A stretch of DNA of 64,000 nt from Qipengyuania pacifica. Lineage in GTDB: Bacteria; Pseudomonadota; Alphaproteobacteria; Sphingomonadales; Sphingomonadaceae. The first letter of the stretch is position 1, and each line of letters starts with the position of its first letter. Both the position numbers and the translations under genes were made by a program. The notes beneath the pieces were generated by a model. That model searched no databases and had not been told where the DNA came from. It worked only from the letters and a program-made list of their open reading frames with translations. Below, one piece after another: positions 17,192 through 26,294 of the stretch. The stretch is from NCBI RefSeq assembly GCF_019857205.1, contig NZ_JAHWXO010000011.1:38099-102098 (forward strand), in the 5' to 3' direction.

Positions 17192-18120
17192 AGAATTTTC
17201 CTGAGCGTGGCAAGCACGGTGAACCGCGCCGTCAGCACCGCTAGAACAACCGCCCCCACGGGGACAAGTGCCAAGACCAGCCAGTCCGACATTTGCAGCC
17301 CGCCCCCTGCAACCAAGCCGGAATCGAGCGCCGAGAACTGCAGGCCCATCAGCCATACCGCTGCAGCGCCGATTACGAAGCCGAGCGTTCCGCCGACCGC
17401 CGCATCGGCAAGGATGGATCGCTGGAAGATCCGCGCGATCTGGTCGTCGTTACCGCCAAGCAAGTGAACGATCTCGATCGTGTCGCGATTGGTGCCGAGC
17501 GCATTGCGCGCTGCCAGCCAGACCGCGGCTGCCCCGGTGAAGGCCAGCAGGCCGATCAGCCCCAATGCCGCCCAGCCCAGTGCCGACAATGCAGACAGCA
17601 CCGGCGCAAGCCATTGCGCCTGTGCATCGATACGCGCGGCGGGCGCACGCTCGGCCAGCAGGTGGCGCAGCCGTTCGAGTGTCGTCTCGTCGGCGTCGTC
17701 GGTCAGCCGCAGATCGATCAATGCCGGGATAGGGACGGTATCCTGTGGGTTGTCGATACCCAGCCAGGGTTCGAGCAATTGCTCGACCCTTTCCTGAGGC
17801 ACGATCTCGAGTTCTTCGACAGCGCCGTCCTGCGACAAAATGGCGGCGGCCTCCTGCGCCTGTCGGTCGCGCTGGCGCGGATCGGCTTCGACGATCTGCA
17901 CTGTTGCACTGCCCGCCAGATCGCCCCGTGCCCGATCGGATAGATTGTCCAGCGCCAGCCCACCGCCCGCGGCAAGTACGGTGAGCGCCACCATGATCGC
18001 GATGACCCACGGCATCGGCCCGCCCAGCCGTGCACGGGGCAGCAGATGTGCGGCGCGGCGCCCACGGAAGGGCGCAAGCCCGCGTTCCACAGCCCGGGTG
18101 AGCGCCGGCGGTTTCGTCAT
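17188..18120 (-). CDS. ftsX: Cell division protein FtsX (permease-like)
   Basis: 310 residues. A cytoplasmic N-terminus with basic residues precedes the first membrane segment (~37-57). A periplasmic domain (~60-165) follows, then three membrane segments (about 170-200, 225-255, 275-300). It pairs with FtsE to control peptidoglycan hydrolases at the septum. It overlaps ftsE by 4 bp and the DUF218 gene by 4 bp, indicating tight coupling. Confidence 0.9.
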   Translation of the reverse strand: MTKPPALTRAVERGLAPFRGRRAAHLLPRARLGGPMPWVIAIMVALTVLAAGGGLALDNLSDRARGDLAGSATVQIVEADPRQRDRQAQEAAAILSQDGAVEELEIVPQERVEQLLEPWLGIDNPQDTVPIPALIDLRLTDDADETTLERLRHLLAERAPAARIDAQAQWLAPVLSALSALGWAALGLIGLLAFTGAAAVWLAARNALGTNRDTIEIVHLLGGNDDQIARIFQRSILADAAVGGTLGFVIGAAAVWLMGLQFSALDSGLVAGGGLQMSDWLVLALVPVGAVVLAVLTARFTVLATLRKIL

Positions 18121-18842
18121 GTACCGGCCCCGACCCGGCGCGGGGGATAGCGAAGGGCGCCGGTCGGATCGGCCAGCATTCCCTTGTCGAGCCGCATGAT
18201 CAGCGAATCGGGAACCTTGCGCAGCAAATGCACATCGTGGGTCGCGACCACCACAGTGGTGCCCAGCCGGTTGAGCGCTTCGAACAGGCGGATGAGCTTG
18301 AGCGCCATTTCGGGATCGACGTTTCCGGTCGGCTCGTCAGCCACCAGCATGTCGGGCCGTCCGATTACCGCGCGAGCAATCGCGACACGCTGCTGCTCGC
18401 CGCCCGAAAGAGTGGCGGGCCGCGCATCGGCCCGCTGCGCGAGTCCGACCCATTCCAGCATGTCGGCAACCGGCGCCTGCAAATCCGCTTCGCGTACGCC
18501 GGCAACGCGCAGGGGCAGGGCGACATTGTCGAAGGCGGACAGATGGTCGACCAGGCGGAAGTCCTGGAACACCACGCCCATGCGCCTGCGATAGGCGGGC
18601 AAACGATCGCGCGGCAGCGTGATCACATCGGTGCCGAACATCCGGATCGCCCCGCGCGAGGGACGCTGGGCGAGATAGAGCAGCTTGAGCAAAGACGTCT
18701 TGCCGGCCCCGCTGGCTCCTGTGAGAAAATAGAAACGGCCTGGAAACAGAGTGAACGATACGTTGGACAGCACTTCGCGATCGGTACCGTAACGCAAGCC
18801 GACATTGTCGAATTGCACGATCTCATCTTCGGCCATGCTCAC
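18117..18842 (-). CDS. ftsE: Cell division ATP-binding protein FtsE
   Basis: 241 residues, ABC ATPase. Walker A is GASGAGKTS (~36-44), the signature LSGGEQQRVAIARA, Walker B MLVADEPTG, and the switch His is in VVVATHDVHLL. It acts with FtsX at the inner membrane. Starts are GTG 18842 or ATG 18836. It diverges from the zinc-ribbon gene at 18997. Confidence 0.93.
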   Translation of the reverse strand: MSMAEDEIVQFDNVGLRYGTDREVLSNVSFTLFPGRFYFLTGASGAGKTSLLKLLYLAQRPSRGAIRMFGTDVITLPRDRLPAYRRRMGVVFQDFRLVDHLSAFDNVALPLRVAGVREADLQAPVADMLEWVGLAQRADARPATLSGGEQQRVAIARAVIGRPDMLVADEPTGNVDPEMALKLIRLFEALNRLGTTVVVATHDVHLLRKVPDSLIMRLDKGMLADPTGALRYPPRRVGAGT

Positions 18843-18996
18843 TGCCCGGCCAGTGGGATAAAGAGAAAAGGAGCACCCGCCATCGTCGCAAACAGCCTAT
18901 AACCACGCTTGCATGTGGAAAAAAGCGGTTCTTGCGCTTTGCGAACAGGCCTGTCGCTTGTCGTGATTCGCATGGCACCTTAAGGCTTGGGTCATC

Positions 18997-19848
18997 ATGA
19001 TCATTGCCTGTCCTGCCTGTGCCACGCGCTACGTCGTTCCCGACAGCGCTATCGGTATCGAAGGGCGGACCGTGCGCTGTGCGAAATGCAAGCACAGCTG
19101 GTTCCAGGATGGACCCGATGCGGATCGGCTCGCGGCAGTTCAGGATATTCCTGCGCCCTCACCCGCACCGCCCCCTCCGCCGCCGGCGCCGCCCAAGGCT
19201 TCGCCGCCCCGCACCAGCGCAGCGGTCTATACCGATCCCGCAGTGGCGGATCGCGGTAATCAGGCTCCCGCAGCAGAAGAGATGCCGCCGCGGGATGGAC
19301 CGGATTTCGACGAGACTGCCCCGCCCTATGGCGATGTGCAGGACGATCTGCCTCCTCCCCCCAAGCCGGAAGACGAGCGCGGGCCGTCGCGCTTCGATCA
19401 TGCCCCGCCCTTCAGGCGGCGGCTCAACATCAATCGCCTGTGGACCTGGGCGGCAGCGATCTTTGCGGTGATCGCCCTCGGGACCGTGGTGGCGGTCAAT
19501 TACGTCGGCGTGCCCGAATGGGTGCCGGTCACGCGTCCACTGTTCGGCGCTGCCCAACCCGATCTCGAACTGTCGTTCCCCGTCGAGCAGCAGGAACGAC
19601 GCACGCTTCCCAACGGCACCGAGTTTTTCGGGGCGCGGATCATCGTCAAGAACACGGCGCGCGAAACCCGGCCAATCCCGCCGATCCTGATCGTCCTGCG
19701 CGATCAGCGCGAACGGCAAGTCTACAGCTGGGTCGTGCAGCCGCCGCAGTCGAGCCTTGCGCCAGGCGAGGATCTGACGATCAATGAAGCGGTAACCGAT
19801 GTGCCCAAATCGGCGGTTTTCGCCGATGTGGGCTGGGCACCGCGCTAG
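18997..19848 (+). CDS. MJ0042-type zinc-ribbon membrane protein
   Basis: 283 residues. The zinc ribbon at the N-terminus has CPAC (5-8) and CAKC (28-31). A Pro/Ala-rich and acidic disordered linker (~50-140) leads to one membrane segment (~148-170). The C-terminal domain is of the DUF3426 kind (NGTEFFGARIIVKN, RQVYSWVVQPP), probably periplasmic. Such proteins are common in sphingomonads, often beside ftsEX as here; their role is not defined. TAAGG upstream could be the ribosome site. Confidence 0.85.
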   Translation: MIIACPACATRYVVPDSAIGIEGRTVRCAKCKHSWFQDGPDADRLAAVQDIPAPSPAPPPPPPAPPKASPPRTSAAVYTDPAVADRGNQAPAAEEMPPRDGPDFDETAPPYGDVQDDLPPPPKPEDERGPSRFDHAPPFRRRLNINRLWTWAAAIFAVIALGTVVAVNYVGVPEWVPVTRPLFGAAQPDLELSFPVEQQERRTLPNGTEFFGARIIVKNTARETRPIPPILIVLRDQRERQVYSWVVQPPQSSLAPGEDLTINEAVTDVPKSAVFADVGWAPR

Positions 19849-19874
19849 GTTTCCATTTCACGCAATAAAGATGC

Positions 19875-19902
19875 TTGCCGGGGCGATGCACCGCTGCTAG
19901 TG
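19875..19902 (+). promoter_or_regulatory. Possible promoter for tRNA-Leu
   Basis: TTGCCG (19875-19880) is followed about 16 bp later by CTAGTG (19897-19902), resembling sphingomonad tRNA promoters. It lies about 58 bp before the tRNA. The call rests on weak matches. Confidence 0.3.
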
Positions 19903-19959
19903 GCGCGCTCCTACCGACGGGGGCGACGCCAAGCGGATTCGCTCCCGAGCAGACTGTGT

Positions 19960-20046
19960 GCGGTCGTGGCGGAACTGGTAGACGCGCAACGTTGAGGTCG
20001 TTGTGGCCGCAAGGCCGTGGAAGTTCGAGTCTTCTCGACCGCACCA
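19960..20046 (+). tRNA. tRNA-Leu (anticodon GAG)
   Basis: An 87-nt cloverleaf with a long variable arm as in class II tRNAs. The acceptor stem is GCGGTCG paired with CGACCGC. The anticodon stem CAACG/CGTTG encloses the loop TTGAGGT, giving GAG. The T-loop is TTCGAGT, the discriminator is A73, and CCA is encoded in the gene (20044-20046). Confidence 0.95.
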
Positions 20047-20226
20047 AACAGTCCATCCCCCTGACAATCGGCTCCGACGACGGAGCCATCGGATGGCGTT
20101 GATCGCGGCGCCGCGTCGACGGCGAATGCGCCGCCCGATCGCGTGCGGCCGGTTTGGATCAGGCGCGCTGACGCGGCGTTGATCCTATCCAAACTCAGCC
20201 ATAGCGAGCGCGCGGACCTGCTATTG

Positions 20227-20245
20227 AGAGCCATTATCATTGACG
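20227..20245. promoter_or_regulatory. Possible partial Fur box
   Basis: GAGAGCCATTATCATTGAC contains one clear ATTATCATT (GATAAT-type) unit 57 bp before the receptor start. The rest matches the Fur consensus poorly. Iron control would fit a TonB receptor/PepSY pair. The rest of the 20046-20298 gap holds a GGCTCC/GGAGCC hairpin (20070-20087) without a T-run. Confidence 0.3.
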
Positions 20246-20297
20246 GCACCATGCGATCCACCTAGGCGGCTTGCGAACGATTCGCAGGAGGGTGTTC

Positions 20298-22793
20298 GTG
20301 AGGGGTTATCTATCGATCGGTGCGGCGGCTGTGGCCCTGCTTCATACGCCGGCTGCAGCGGAGCCGGTCGAACAGGGTGAAGCGGACCGAAGCCCGCAGA
20401 TCGGTGCGCCCTCTTCGGGTTTGCTAAATGCGCCAGCTTCAGCAGAGCAGGCCGAACAGGCGGGCGCCGACCTAAGCCCGCGGATCGGTGCGGCCGCTTC
20501 AGGTCTGCTCCATGCGCCAGCGTCAGCAGGGCAGGTCGAACAGGCGGGAGCGGACCTAAGCTCGCACAACGGTGCTACATCTGTGGTTTCGCTTCATGCG
20601 CCTGCTGCATCGCGACAGGTCGAACAGCGTGATGCGGATCAAGGGCCGCAAATCGGTGCGGCGGCTGTGGCCCTGCTTCATGCGCCCGATGCTGCGGAGC
20701 CGGTCGAACAGCATCAGACGGCCCCAGGCTCGCAGAACGGTGTGAGCGCCATTTCCCATGACGAAGCGGATGCCATCGTCGTCACCGGGCGCGCGCAGAA
20801 GCTGTACCGGGTGGAAGAGACCAGCTCGGGAAAGCTCGACACCCCGCCCCTCGAATCCAGCCTCGTCATCACGACGATCACGGAGCAGTTGATCGAAGAT
20901 CAGGGCGCACGCGATGCACAGGATCTATATCGAAACATCTCCGGTGTGAGTTTCTTCTCCTACGCCGGAGTGACGGCGCGCGGCTTCCGGCAGGAGGAAA
21001 TCTTCTATGACGGACTGCGCGGCGACCCCTATGCCGGCTTTTCCGTCCCGCAGCTGTTCAACGTCCAGCGGGTCGAATTCCTGAAGGGACCGAGCGGAAT
21101 GCTCTATGGCCCCGGCGCACCGGGCGGCCTGTTCAACTACATCACCAAGAAAGCCCAGGCCGACAGGTTCGAAGGTCAGGTCAAGGCGATCGCCGGCACC
21201 GAAGATCGCTGGGGCGGTTCGGCCGAACTCAACGTGCCGCTTGGTCGAGGCTTCGCGGCACGCGGCGGCCTGTTCTACGAAGATCGCGGCACCTTCCGGT
21301 TCAATGCCGCTTCGCGCACGCTGATTGCCGACGGCGGGGTGTCGTTCGATCCCGGTCCGATCCGCGTGGACATCCAGGCGACCCGCTACGACCAAGAGCT
21401 CGACGCCAACCGCATTCGCGGTGTGCCGGTGGACGATAACGGCAAGTTCCTCACCGATCGGCGGTGGAATCACAACGAGCCGGGCGATTTCCTGAATCTC
21501 GAATCCGATGTGTTCCAGATGCGCCTCGAAGCCGAACCGTTCGATGGTCTCTCGCTCGATGCGACGGCACGCTACAACAATGCGGTCGAGGTGCAGAACT
21601 ATCACGAGCCACGCGGCCTGTTCGATTCCGACGGGGACGGCGTGATCGATGCATCGATCCGCGAATTTCGCGACCAGATGCGCACGCAGGAAACCTGGTC
21701 CTTCGGCGGCAATGCGGTCTGGGCGACGCAGCTGTCCGACACGATCGGAAACCGTGTGCTTGCCGGGTTCGACCATTTCATTTCGGACCAGTATTTTCAG
21801 GGCCGCTCGCTGCGCGGGACAACGCAGGCCACACCCGGCCTCCCCAACCCCATCAGCCTGTTCGATCCGCAATACGGCCTGTCCGACCCTACAACCTACG
21901 AGCAGGGGCCGTTCAATGTGACGCTGACCGAAGGGACGCGCACCGGTTATTACCTGTTGAACGAACTCACGATCGGCAGACTCATCCTTACCGGGGGTAT
22001 TCGCCGCGACAGCTTCCGCGACGATGCCGACGGAACGGTGTTCGAAGACAAGGAAACGACCTATCGCGCAGGTGCAGTCTATCGGATCACAGACGATATT
22101 TCCGCCTTCGGGCAATATGCCACCAGTTTCGAGCCGCAGAGTGCGAGTTCGCAGAACCCGCTGGCCGGCGGCCCGTTCGCACCGACCGAGGGCGACATCT
22201 ACGAGGGTGGGCTGAAAACCGCGCTGATGGGCGGCCGCATACAATCGTCCCTTTCCGCCTATCGCATTCGGCGAACGAATATCCTTCAGACCGACCCACG
22301 GGGCGATATCGGCGATGACGGGGTCGACGATCTCGTGTCGATTGGCGAAATCACCAGCAAAGGGATCGAGTTCGATCTGGCGGCGGACATCACGCCCGAT
22401 TGGGTAGTCACGGTTGCCTATGGCTATAACGACACCCGCATCACGGCGGACAATGGCGGTGGCGGCTTTTCGAACGCTGTAGGCGACCGTTTCGCCAACG
22501 CACCGGAACATCAGCTCGGCTTCTGGACCCGCTATCAGTTTCCCATGCTCGGTCTGGCGGCGGCAGTCGGCGGCGATTACGTATCGAGCCGCGTGAGCAT
22601 CGATGGCCAGCCGGTCAACGCGTACATGGTGTTCGACGCCTCGCTCATCTACGAGACCGGCCCGATCCGGGCGATGGTGCGCGTCGACAATCTGTTCGAC
22701 AAGACTTACGCCGCGTCGGGTTTCATCTCGCGCACCGGACACTTCCCCGGCGAGCCGCGTTCGGCCTTTCTCGAAATCGGCTACCGCTTCTGA
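20298..22793 (+). CDS. TonB-dependent siderophore receptor with N-terminal repeats
   Basis: 831 residues from GTG 20298, chosen because AGGAGG (20286-20291) sits 6 bp upstream; a TTG at 20271 is possible. A short signal peptide is followed by five 28-residue repeats (residues 7-146). The TonB box is DAIVVTG (158-164). The plug domain covers ~170-300 (QRVEFLKGPSGMLYGPGAPGG), and the beta-barrel runs to a C-terminal Phe (EIGYRF), as outer-membrane barrels do. It resembles FhuA/FpvA-type ferric-siderophore receptors; the ligand is unknown. The next gene starts within the stop codon (TGATG). Confidence 0.9.
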   Translation: MRGYLSIGAAAVALLHTPAAAEPVEQGEADRSPQIGAPSSGLLNAPASAEQAEQAGADLSPRIGAAASGLLHAPASAGQVEQAGADLSSHNGATSVVSLHAPAASRQVEQRDADQGPQIGAAAVALLHAPDAAEPVEQHQTAPGSQNGVSAISHDEADAIVVTGRAQKLYRVEETSSGKLDTPPLESSLVITTITEQLIEDQGARDAQDLYRNISGVSFFSYAGVTARGFRQEEIFYDGLRGDPYAGFSVPQLFNVQRVEFLKGPSGMLYGPGAPGGLFNYITKKAQADRFEGQVKAIAGTEDRWGGSAELNVPLGRGFAARGGLFYEDRGTFRFNAASRTLIADGGVSFDPGPIRVDIQATRYDQELDANRIRGVPVDDNGKFLTDRRWNHNEPGDFLNLESDVFQMRLEAEPFDGLSLDATARYNNAVEVQNYHEPRGLFDSDGDGVIDASIREFRDQMRTQETWSFGGNAVWATQLSDTIGNRVLAGFDHFISDQYFQGRSLRGTTQATPGLPNPISLFDPQYGLSDPTTYEQGPFNVTLTEGTRTGYYLLNELTIGRLILTGGIRRDSFRDDADGTVFEDKETTYRAGAVYRITDDISAFGQYATSFEPQSASSQNPLAGGPFAPTEGDIYEGGLKTALMGGRIQSSLSAYRIRRTNILQTDPRGDIGDDGVDDLVSIGEITSKGIEFDLAADITPDWVVTVAYGYNDTRITADNGGGGFSNAVGDRFANAPEHQLGFWTRYQFPMLGLAAAVGGDYVSSRVSIDGQPVNAYMVFDASLIYETGPIRAMVRVDNLFDKTYAASGFISRTGHFPGEPRSAFLEIGYRF
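20316..20735 (+). repeat. Five 84-bp tandem repeats inside the TonB receptor gene
   Basis: Five consecutive units of exactly 28 codons follow the pattern IGAAAVALLHxPAxAEPVEQ then a polar octapeptide ending in Q, R or H. Unit 1 contains the hydrophobic core and AAA cleavage region of the signal peptide. Units 2-5 are diverged copies; unit 5 is the closest to unit 1 in its first half. Confidence 0.93.
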
Positions 22794-24040
22794 TGGAAAT
22801 GGCGCGCACGCTCGATAGCGGGGTACGCCCGCTCGACAAGGCCAAGCCCAGGCCCAAGGCTGCGCGCATATGGTGGGTCGTGCATCAGTGGACCGGGCTG
22901 AAGCTCAGCCTGTTCATGACCTTCATTCTCTTTACCGGGACGCTGGCGGTATTGAGTGCGGAAATCGACTGGGTCCTTCAGCCGAGCCTGCGGGTTGCGC
23001 CATCCACTGTCGAAGGCCCGGTCGCCTGGGCGGACATCGCCGAGAATGCGTCCGAATATTCCGGCGTTTCAAAGGTCACATATATCAACGCGCCAACCGC
23101 TTCGGCCTTTGCTGCGAAGGTCACGGTCGAGAACAGGAATGGCGAGCTGTTCTTCCTGCACGCGCATCCCACAACCGGCGAAATTCAGGGAACCGGCCCC
23201 TGGGCAGGCGCGCAGCGTGTGCTCAGGAACATGCACCGCCATCTCAACTTGCCCACGTGGCTTGGCGTGCCGATCGTCACATCGCTCGCCTTCCTGTTGC
23301 TGATCACCCTGATCACGTCTTTCTTCGTGTACAAGAAGTGGTGGAGGGGCTTTGCCAAGCCGCTGCGCAAACGCGACGCCCGTACATGGTGGGGCGACTT
23401 TCACCGCCTGGTAGGGGTGTGGTCGCTGTGGTTCGTCGCGCTGATTTCGTTGACCGGCGTATGGTATTTCATTGAAAGCCTGGGCGGCCAGGCTCCTCCC
23501 CAACCGAAGGTAGAACGCGAAGCCGCCGCCAGCGAGCGGACCGGCAGCGGCAACTTGCGCGCTTCAATCGATGCCGCGCTCGCAGCCTATCCGGGCCTTC
23601 GCGTGGAGGCGGTAGCCTTGCCCACCGACGATGCGGTACTTCAGATCAACGGCGATTTCGAAGCGGTGCTGGTCCGCCCACGTTCGAACGCGGTCTATGT
23701 GGACACCAGCACGAACGAGGTGCTGCTGACGACCGATGGACGCGATCTCAATCTTCACCAGCGCATCGGCGAAATGGCAGACCCGCTGCATTTCGGATCT
23801 TTCGGCGGCTACTGGACCAAGCTGGTGTGGTTCCTGTTCGGTCTGGCGATGACGGCGCTGTCCGTTTCGGGGGCAGCCATCTATTCGCTGCGGATCGCAC
23901 GCGAGCGAGGTGACAGGGTAGCGATCCGGCGGGGCTTTACAGGCATGTGGCAGGGCATGGGCCGCTGGCGTGCGCTGTCGGTGGCGCTCATCGGGATCGG
24001 GTTTATCCTGATCGCCTTCCTGATCCTGGGCATCCAGTAG
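22793..24040 (+). CDS. PepSY-associated TM helix domain protein
   Basis: 415 residues. Membrane segments lie near 40-65 (LKLSLFMTFILFTGTLAVLS), 155-180, 205-225, 340-365 and 390-414. HQWTGLKLS and the W-rich DFHRLVGVWSLWF are typical of PepSY-TM proteins. These sit beside siderophore receptors and are thought to aid reduction or release of iron in the periplasm. The start overlaps the receptor stop by one base (TGATG), so the pair forms one operon. It converges on the nucleotidyltransferase gene. Confidence 0.88.
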   Translation: MEMARTLDSGVRPLDKAKPRPKAARIWWVVHQWTGLKLSLFMTFILFTGTLAVLSAEIDWVLQPSLRVAPSTVEGPVAWADIAENASEYSGVSKVTYINAPTASAFAAKVTVENRNGELFFLHAHPTTGEIQGTGPWAGAQRVLRNMHRHLNLPTWLGVPIVTSLAFLLLITLITSFFVYKKWWRGFAKPLRKRDARTWWGDFHRLVGVWSLWFVALISLTGVWYFIESLGGQAPPQPKVEREAAASERTGSGNLRASIDAALAAYPGLRVEAVALPTDDAVLQINGDFEAVLVRPRSNAVYVDTSTNEVLLTTDGRDLNLHQRIGEMADPLHFGSFGGYWTKLVWFLFGLAMTALSVSGAAIYSLRIARERGDRVAIRRGFTGMWQGMGRWRALSVALIGIGFILIAFLILGIQ

Positions 24041-24070
24041 CCCGCGGTCAGGCAGACCCGCCCCATCCGA

Positions 24071-24823
24071 CTAGGCCGAGGATCGCGCCAGCAAGCCCCG
24101 GATATCTTCCAGGTCCTGGAGCTTGTCGACATCGACGGCAGCAAGCCCGTTGGAAGCCCTTACCAACCGCGCTTCGATACCGATCCGCCGCCCCAGTTGC
24201 GCAATACCATCGCCCAGACCGAGACGGCCCAAGGCATATGAGACAAGCGTGGACACCCCAAGCTTGCCGACTATCCGCCATGGCCGCTTGCGATCTTTTT
24301 CGACATTGTTCCACGTCGCAAGGGCATGCTCGGCCCGGGAGGTTCGCAGGTAGAACAGATTGCAGCCCGACCATTCCCCGTCGGCAAACCGCAGATAGGT
24401 TCGCCGGCTACCCGGCAAGGCGCGTTCGATGTCATCCCGTTTCGCCAGCGCGACGCCGAGATCGGCATCGTCCGGGGTCCCATCCACCAGTTCGCGTACC
24501 CATTCCGGACGCAGCAGGGCATGATCGGCGGTGGTCAGGACGAGCGGTGCGCCGAACCGGGCAAAGCCGATGCCGGCACTTTCACTCGGCCCCGCCCCTG
24601 TGGGCACAACCTCGCATTCCAGCAATCGGGCGAGGTCTGCGACAGGTCCTTCGTCGCATGACACACCGATGCGCTCCATCCCGGCCAGTCGCAGCGCCGC
24701 CACGACCCGCTCGAGCAGCGGCCTGCCCTCTATCTCTATAAGCGCCTTGTGCGGTTTGCCTTCCAGTCCGGCAAGCGGATCGCCGCCGGCGCGCGTGCCG
24801 GCCAGCACCAGTGCCGATGTCAC
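24071..24823 (-). CDS. MobA-like NTP transferase domain protein
   Basis: 250 residues from a GTG at 24823 that overlaps the flippase stop as GTGA; the longer frame was rejected. The N-terminus TSALVLAGTRAGGDPLAG is a variant of the nucleotidyltransferase glycine loop. KPHKALIEIEGRPLLERVV and LTTADHALL (metal-binding Asp) follow. It would load a nucleotide onto a sugar or polyol phosphate. With the flippase and nearby transferases it suggests activation of a building block for an envelope glycan or lipid; the substrate is unknown. Confidence 0.78.
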   Translation of the reverse strand: MTSALVLAGTRAGGDPLAGLEGKPHKALIEIEGRPLLERVVAALRLAGMERIGVSCDEGPVADLARLLECEVVPTGAGPSESAGIGFARFGAPLVLTTADHALLRPEWVRELVDGTPDDADLGVALAKRDDIERALPGSRRTYLRFADGEWSGCNLFYLRTSRAEHALATWNNVEKDRKRPWRIVGKLGVSTLVSYALGRLGLGDGIAQLGRRIGIEARLVRASNGLAAVDVDKLQDLEDIRGLLARSSA

Positions 24824-26166
24824 TTGGCCTGCTCCGCCTTCACCAGACTGCGCATCACATGCCACACGGTCGCGCTCATCAGCACCCACAATACGGCCAT
24901 GCCGAAAGCTACCGCGATACCGACGCCGATCGGTCCCATCGGTGACAGCAGCATGATCCCTGCACCCAGAACGGCGACGGCCGCCAGCCGGATCATCAGC
25001 GGATATTGGGCATGCCCTGTCGAATAGAGCATCGGCTCATAGGCGACCGATGCGAGTTCGAACGACGCCGCGACCGCCAGCGGGATGAGCACCGCCGCAC
25101 CGGCGATATAGGCATCGCCGCCGATCAGCATCAGCAGCGGTTCGCCCAGGAAAATGGCGACCAGAGTGACACAGACCCCGCTCAACGCTGCAATAAGCGA
25201 CACCTGGCGCACCAGCTTGCGGAACATGTCGATGGCCTGCGTGGTGCGTGCGACCGCGAATTCGGGAAAGATCGCGCGCGTCAGTATGCCCGAAAGCTTG
25301 CCGATGCCCTGGCCCAGCTGGTCGGCGAGGCGGTAGAGACCGGCCGCGCTCGTACCCAAGAGCAAGCCGACGGCGAGCACCGGCCCCTGCTTGTAGATCG
25401 CATCGAGCGTCGAACTGCCGTAAGTTATGCCGAAGAATTTAGGCAGATCGGGGTGCGTGGCCACGGTTTCGCGGAAATGGCCGAAGTTTTCGCGATTGAG
25501 CGCCTTGGGCACCAGGCGCCAGGCGACCACCCAGTATAGCAATCCCGTGAGCAGATCGAAGAAGGCCCAGGCGAACAGAAAGCGCCCCACGGTCGGCCCG
25601 ACCAGAATGATGATCAGCGAAGCGATCAATCGGCCCGCAGGAACCACGGCTTCGACATAGGTGCCCAGATCGAACCGGTCGAGCACGCGAACGATGCCAT
25701 TGGGCGTCGTCATCCGCGACCACAGCAGGGCGACGTTGAACCAGAAAGCCATGTCGATGAATTCGGGATTGAGCGAAAGCGCTTCCCCGAAGCCGTAATA
25801 GACGACGAAGGCGACCATCGTACCGAGCATCGCGCCGGACACGTCGATGGCGCCGCACAGCCACACGATCCGCCCGAAACTGCGCCAGTCCTTGAGGCGC
25901 GACGGTTCGGCGCCGAACTTCACGACGGTCTGCCAGGTCTGGAAGCTCGCCACGGCGACCAGCGCAAGGCCGGTCGCGAATATGAGCGAGAAGTGACCGA
26001 AGTCCTTGAGACCGAGCGAGCGCGACAGAATGGCGAGATAGGCGATGGAGCAGATCGCCCCGAAGCCCTTGCCCCCCATCAGCCAGGCGACATTCTTGAA
26101 GATGTTGAGCAGACCGCCGCGCCGGTGCGGACCGGTTCGATCTTCCTCCATTGCCGCAAGTGTCAT
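24820..26166 (-). CDS. Polysaccharide/lipid flippase (MOP superfamily)
   Basis: 448 residues from ATG 26166, with AGGA upstream. About 12 hydrophobic segments are seen, with a Wzx/RfbX-like N-terminus (NVAWLMGGKGFGAICSIAYL). It would flip lipid-linked oligosaccharide across the inner membrane. It overlaps the nucleotidyltransferase gene by 4 bp and diverges from the glycerophosphotransferase-like gene. Confidence 0.85.
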   Translation of the reverse strand: MTLAAMEEDRTGPHRRGGLLNIFKNVAWLMGGKGFGAICSIAYLAILSRSLGLKDFGHFSLIFATGLALVAVASFQTWQTVVKFGAEPSRLKDWRSFGRIVWLCGAIDVSGAMLGTMVAFVVYYGFGEALSLNPEFIDMAFWFNVALLWSRMTTPNGIVRVLDRFDLGTYVEAVVPAGRLIASLIIILVGPTVGRFLFAWAFFDLLTGLLYWVVAWRLVPKALNRENFGHFRETVATHPDLPKFFGITYGSSTLDAIYKQGPVLAVGLLLGTSAAGLYRLADQLGQGIGKLSGILTRAIFPEFAVARTTQAIDMFRKLVRQVSLIAALSGVCVTLVAIFLGEPLLMLIGGDAYIAGAAVLIPLAVAASFELASVAYEPMLYSTGHAQYPLMIRLAAVAVLGAGIMLLSPMGPIGVGIAVAFGMAVLWVLMSATVWHVMRSLVKAEQAK

Positions 26167-26294
26167 TCTCAATCCTAATGCGGCATGCGCGCCGATAGTC
26201 GGCGATGCGGTAGCGGCTGCGATCATTCTACGCAAATGCCGGGCGCTGGCTATTCACTTTGCATCGGCGGGCGGTTGCCCTATCCGCGCCGCCT

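Noticed and set aside
20095..20263. Possible remnant of a coding region between tRNA-Leu and the TonB receptor (ends LLLRAIIIDGTMRST)
   Set aside because: There is no start, no family resemblance and only about 55 codons; an 8-bp inverted repeat (20152-20159 and 20187-20194) is too short to call a mobile-element end.
19960..24040. tRNA-Leu as an integration site for the iron-uptake pair
   Set aside because: No integrase gene and no repeat of the tRNA 3' end were seen downstream.
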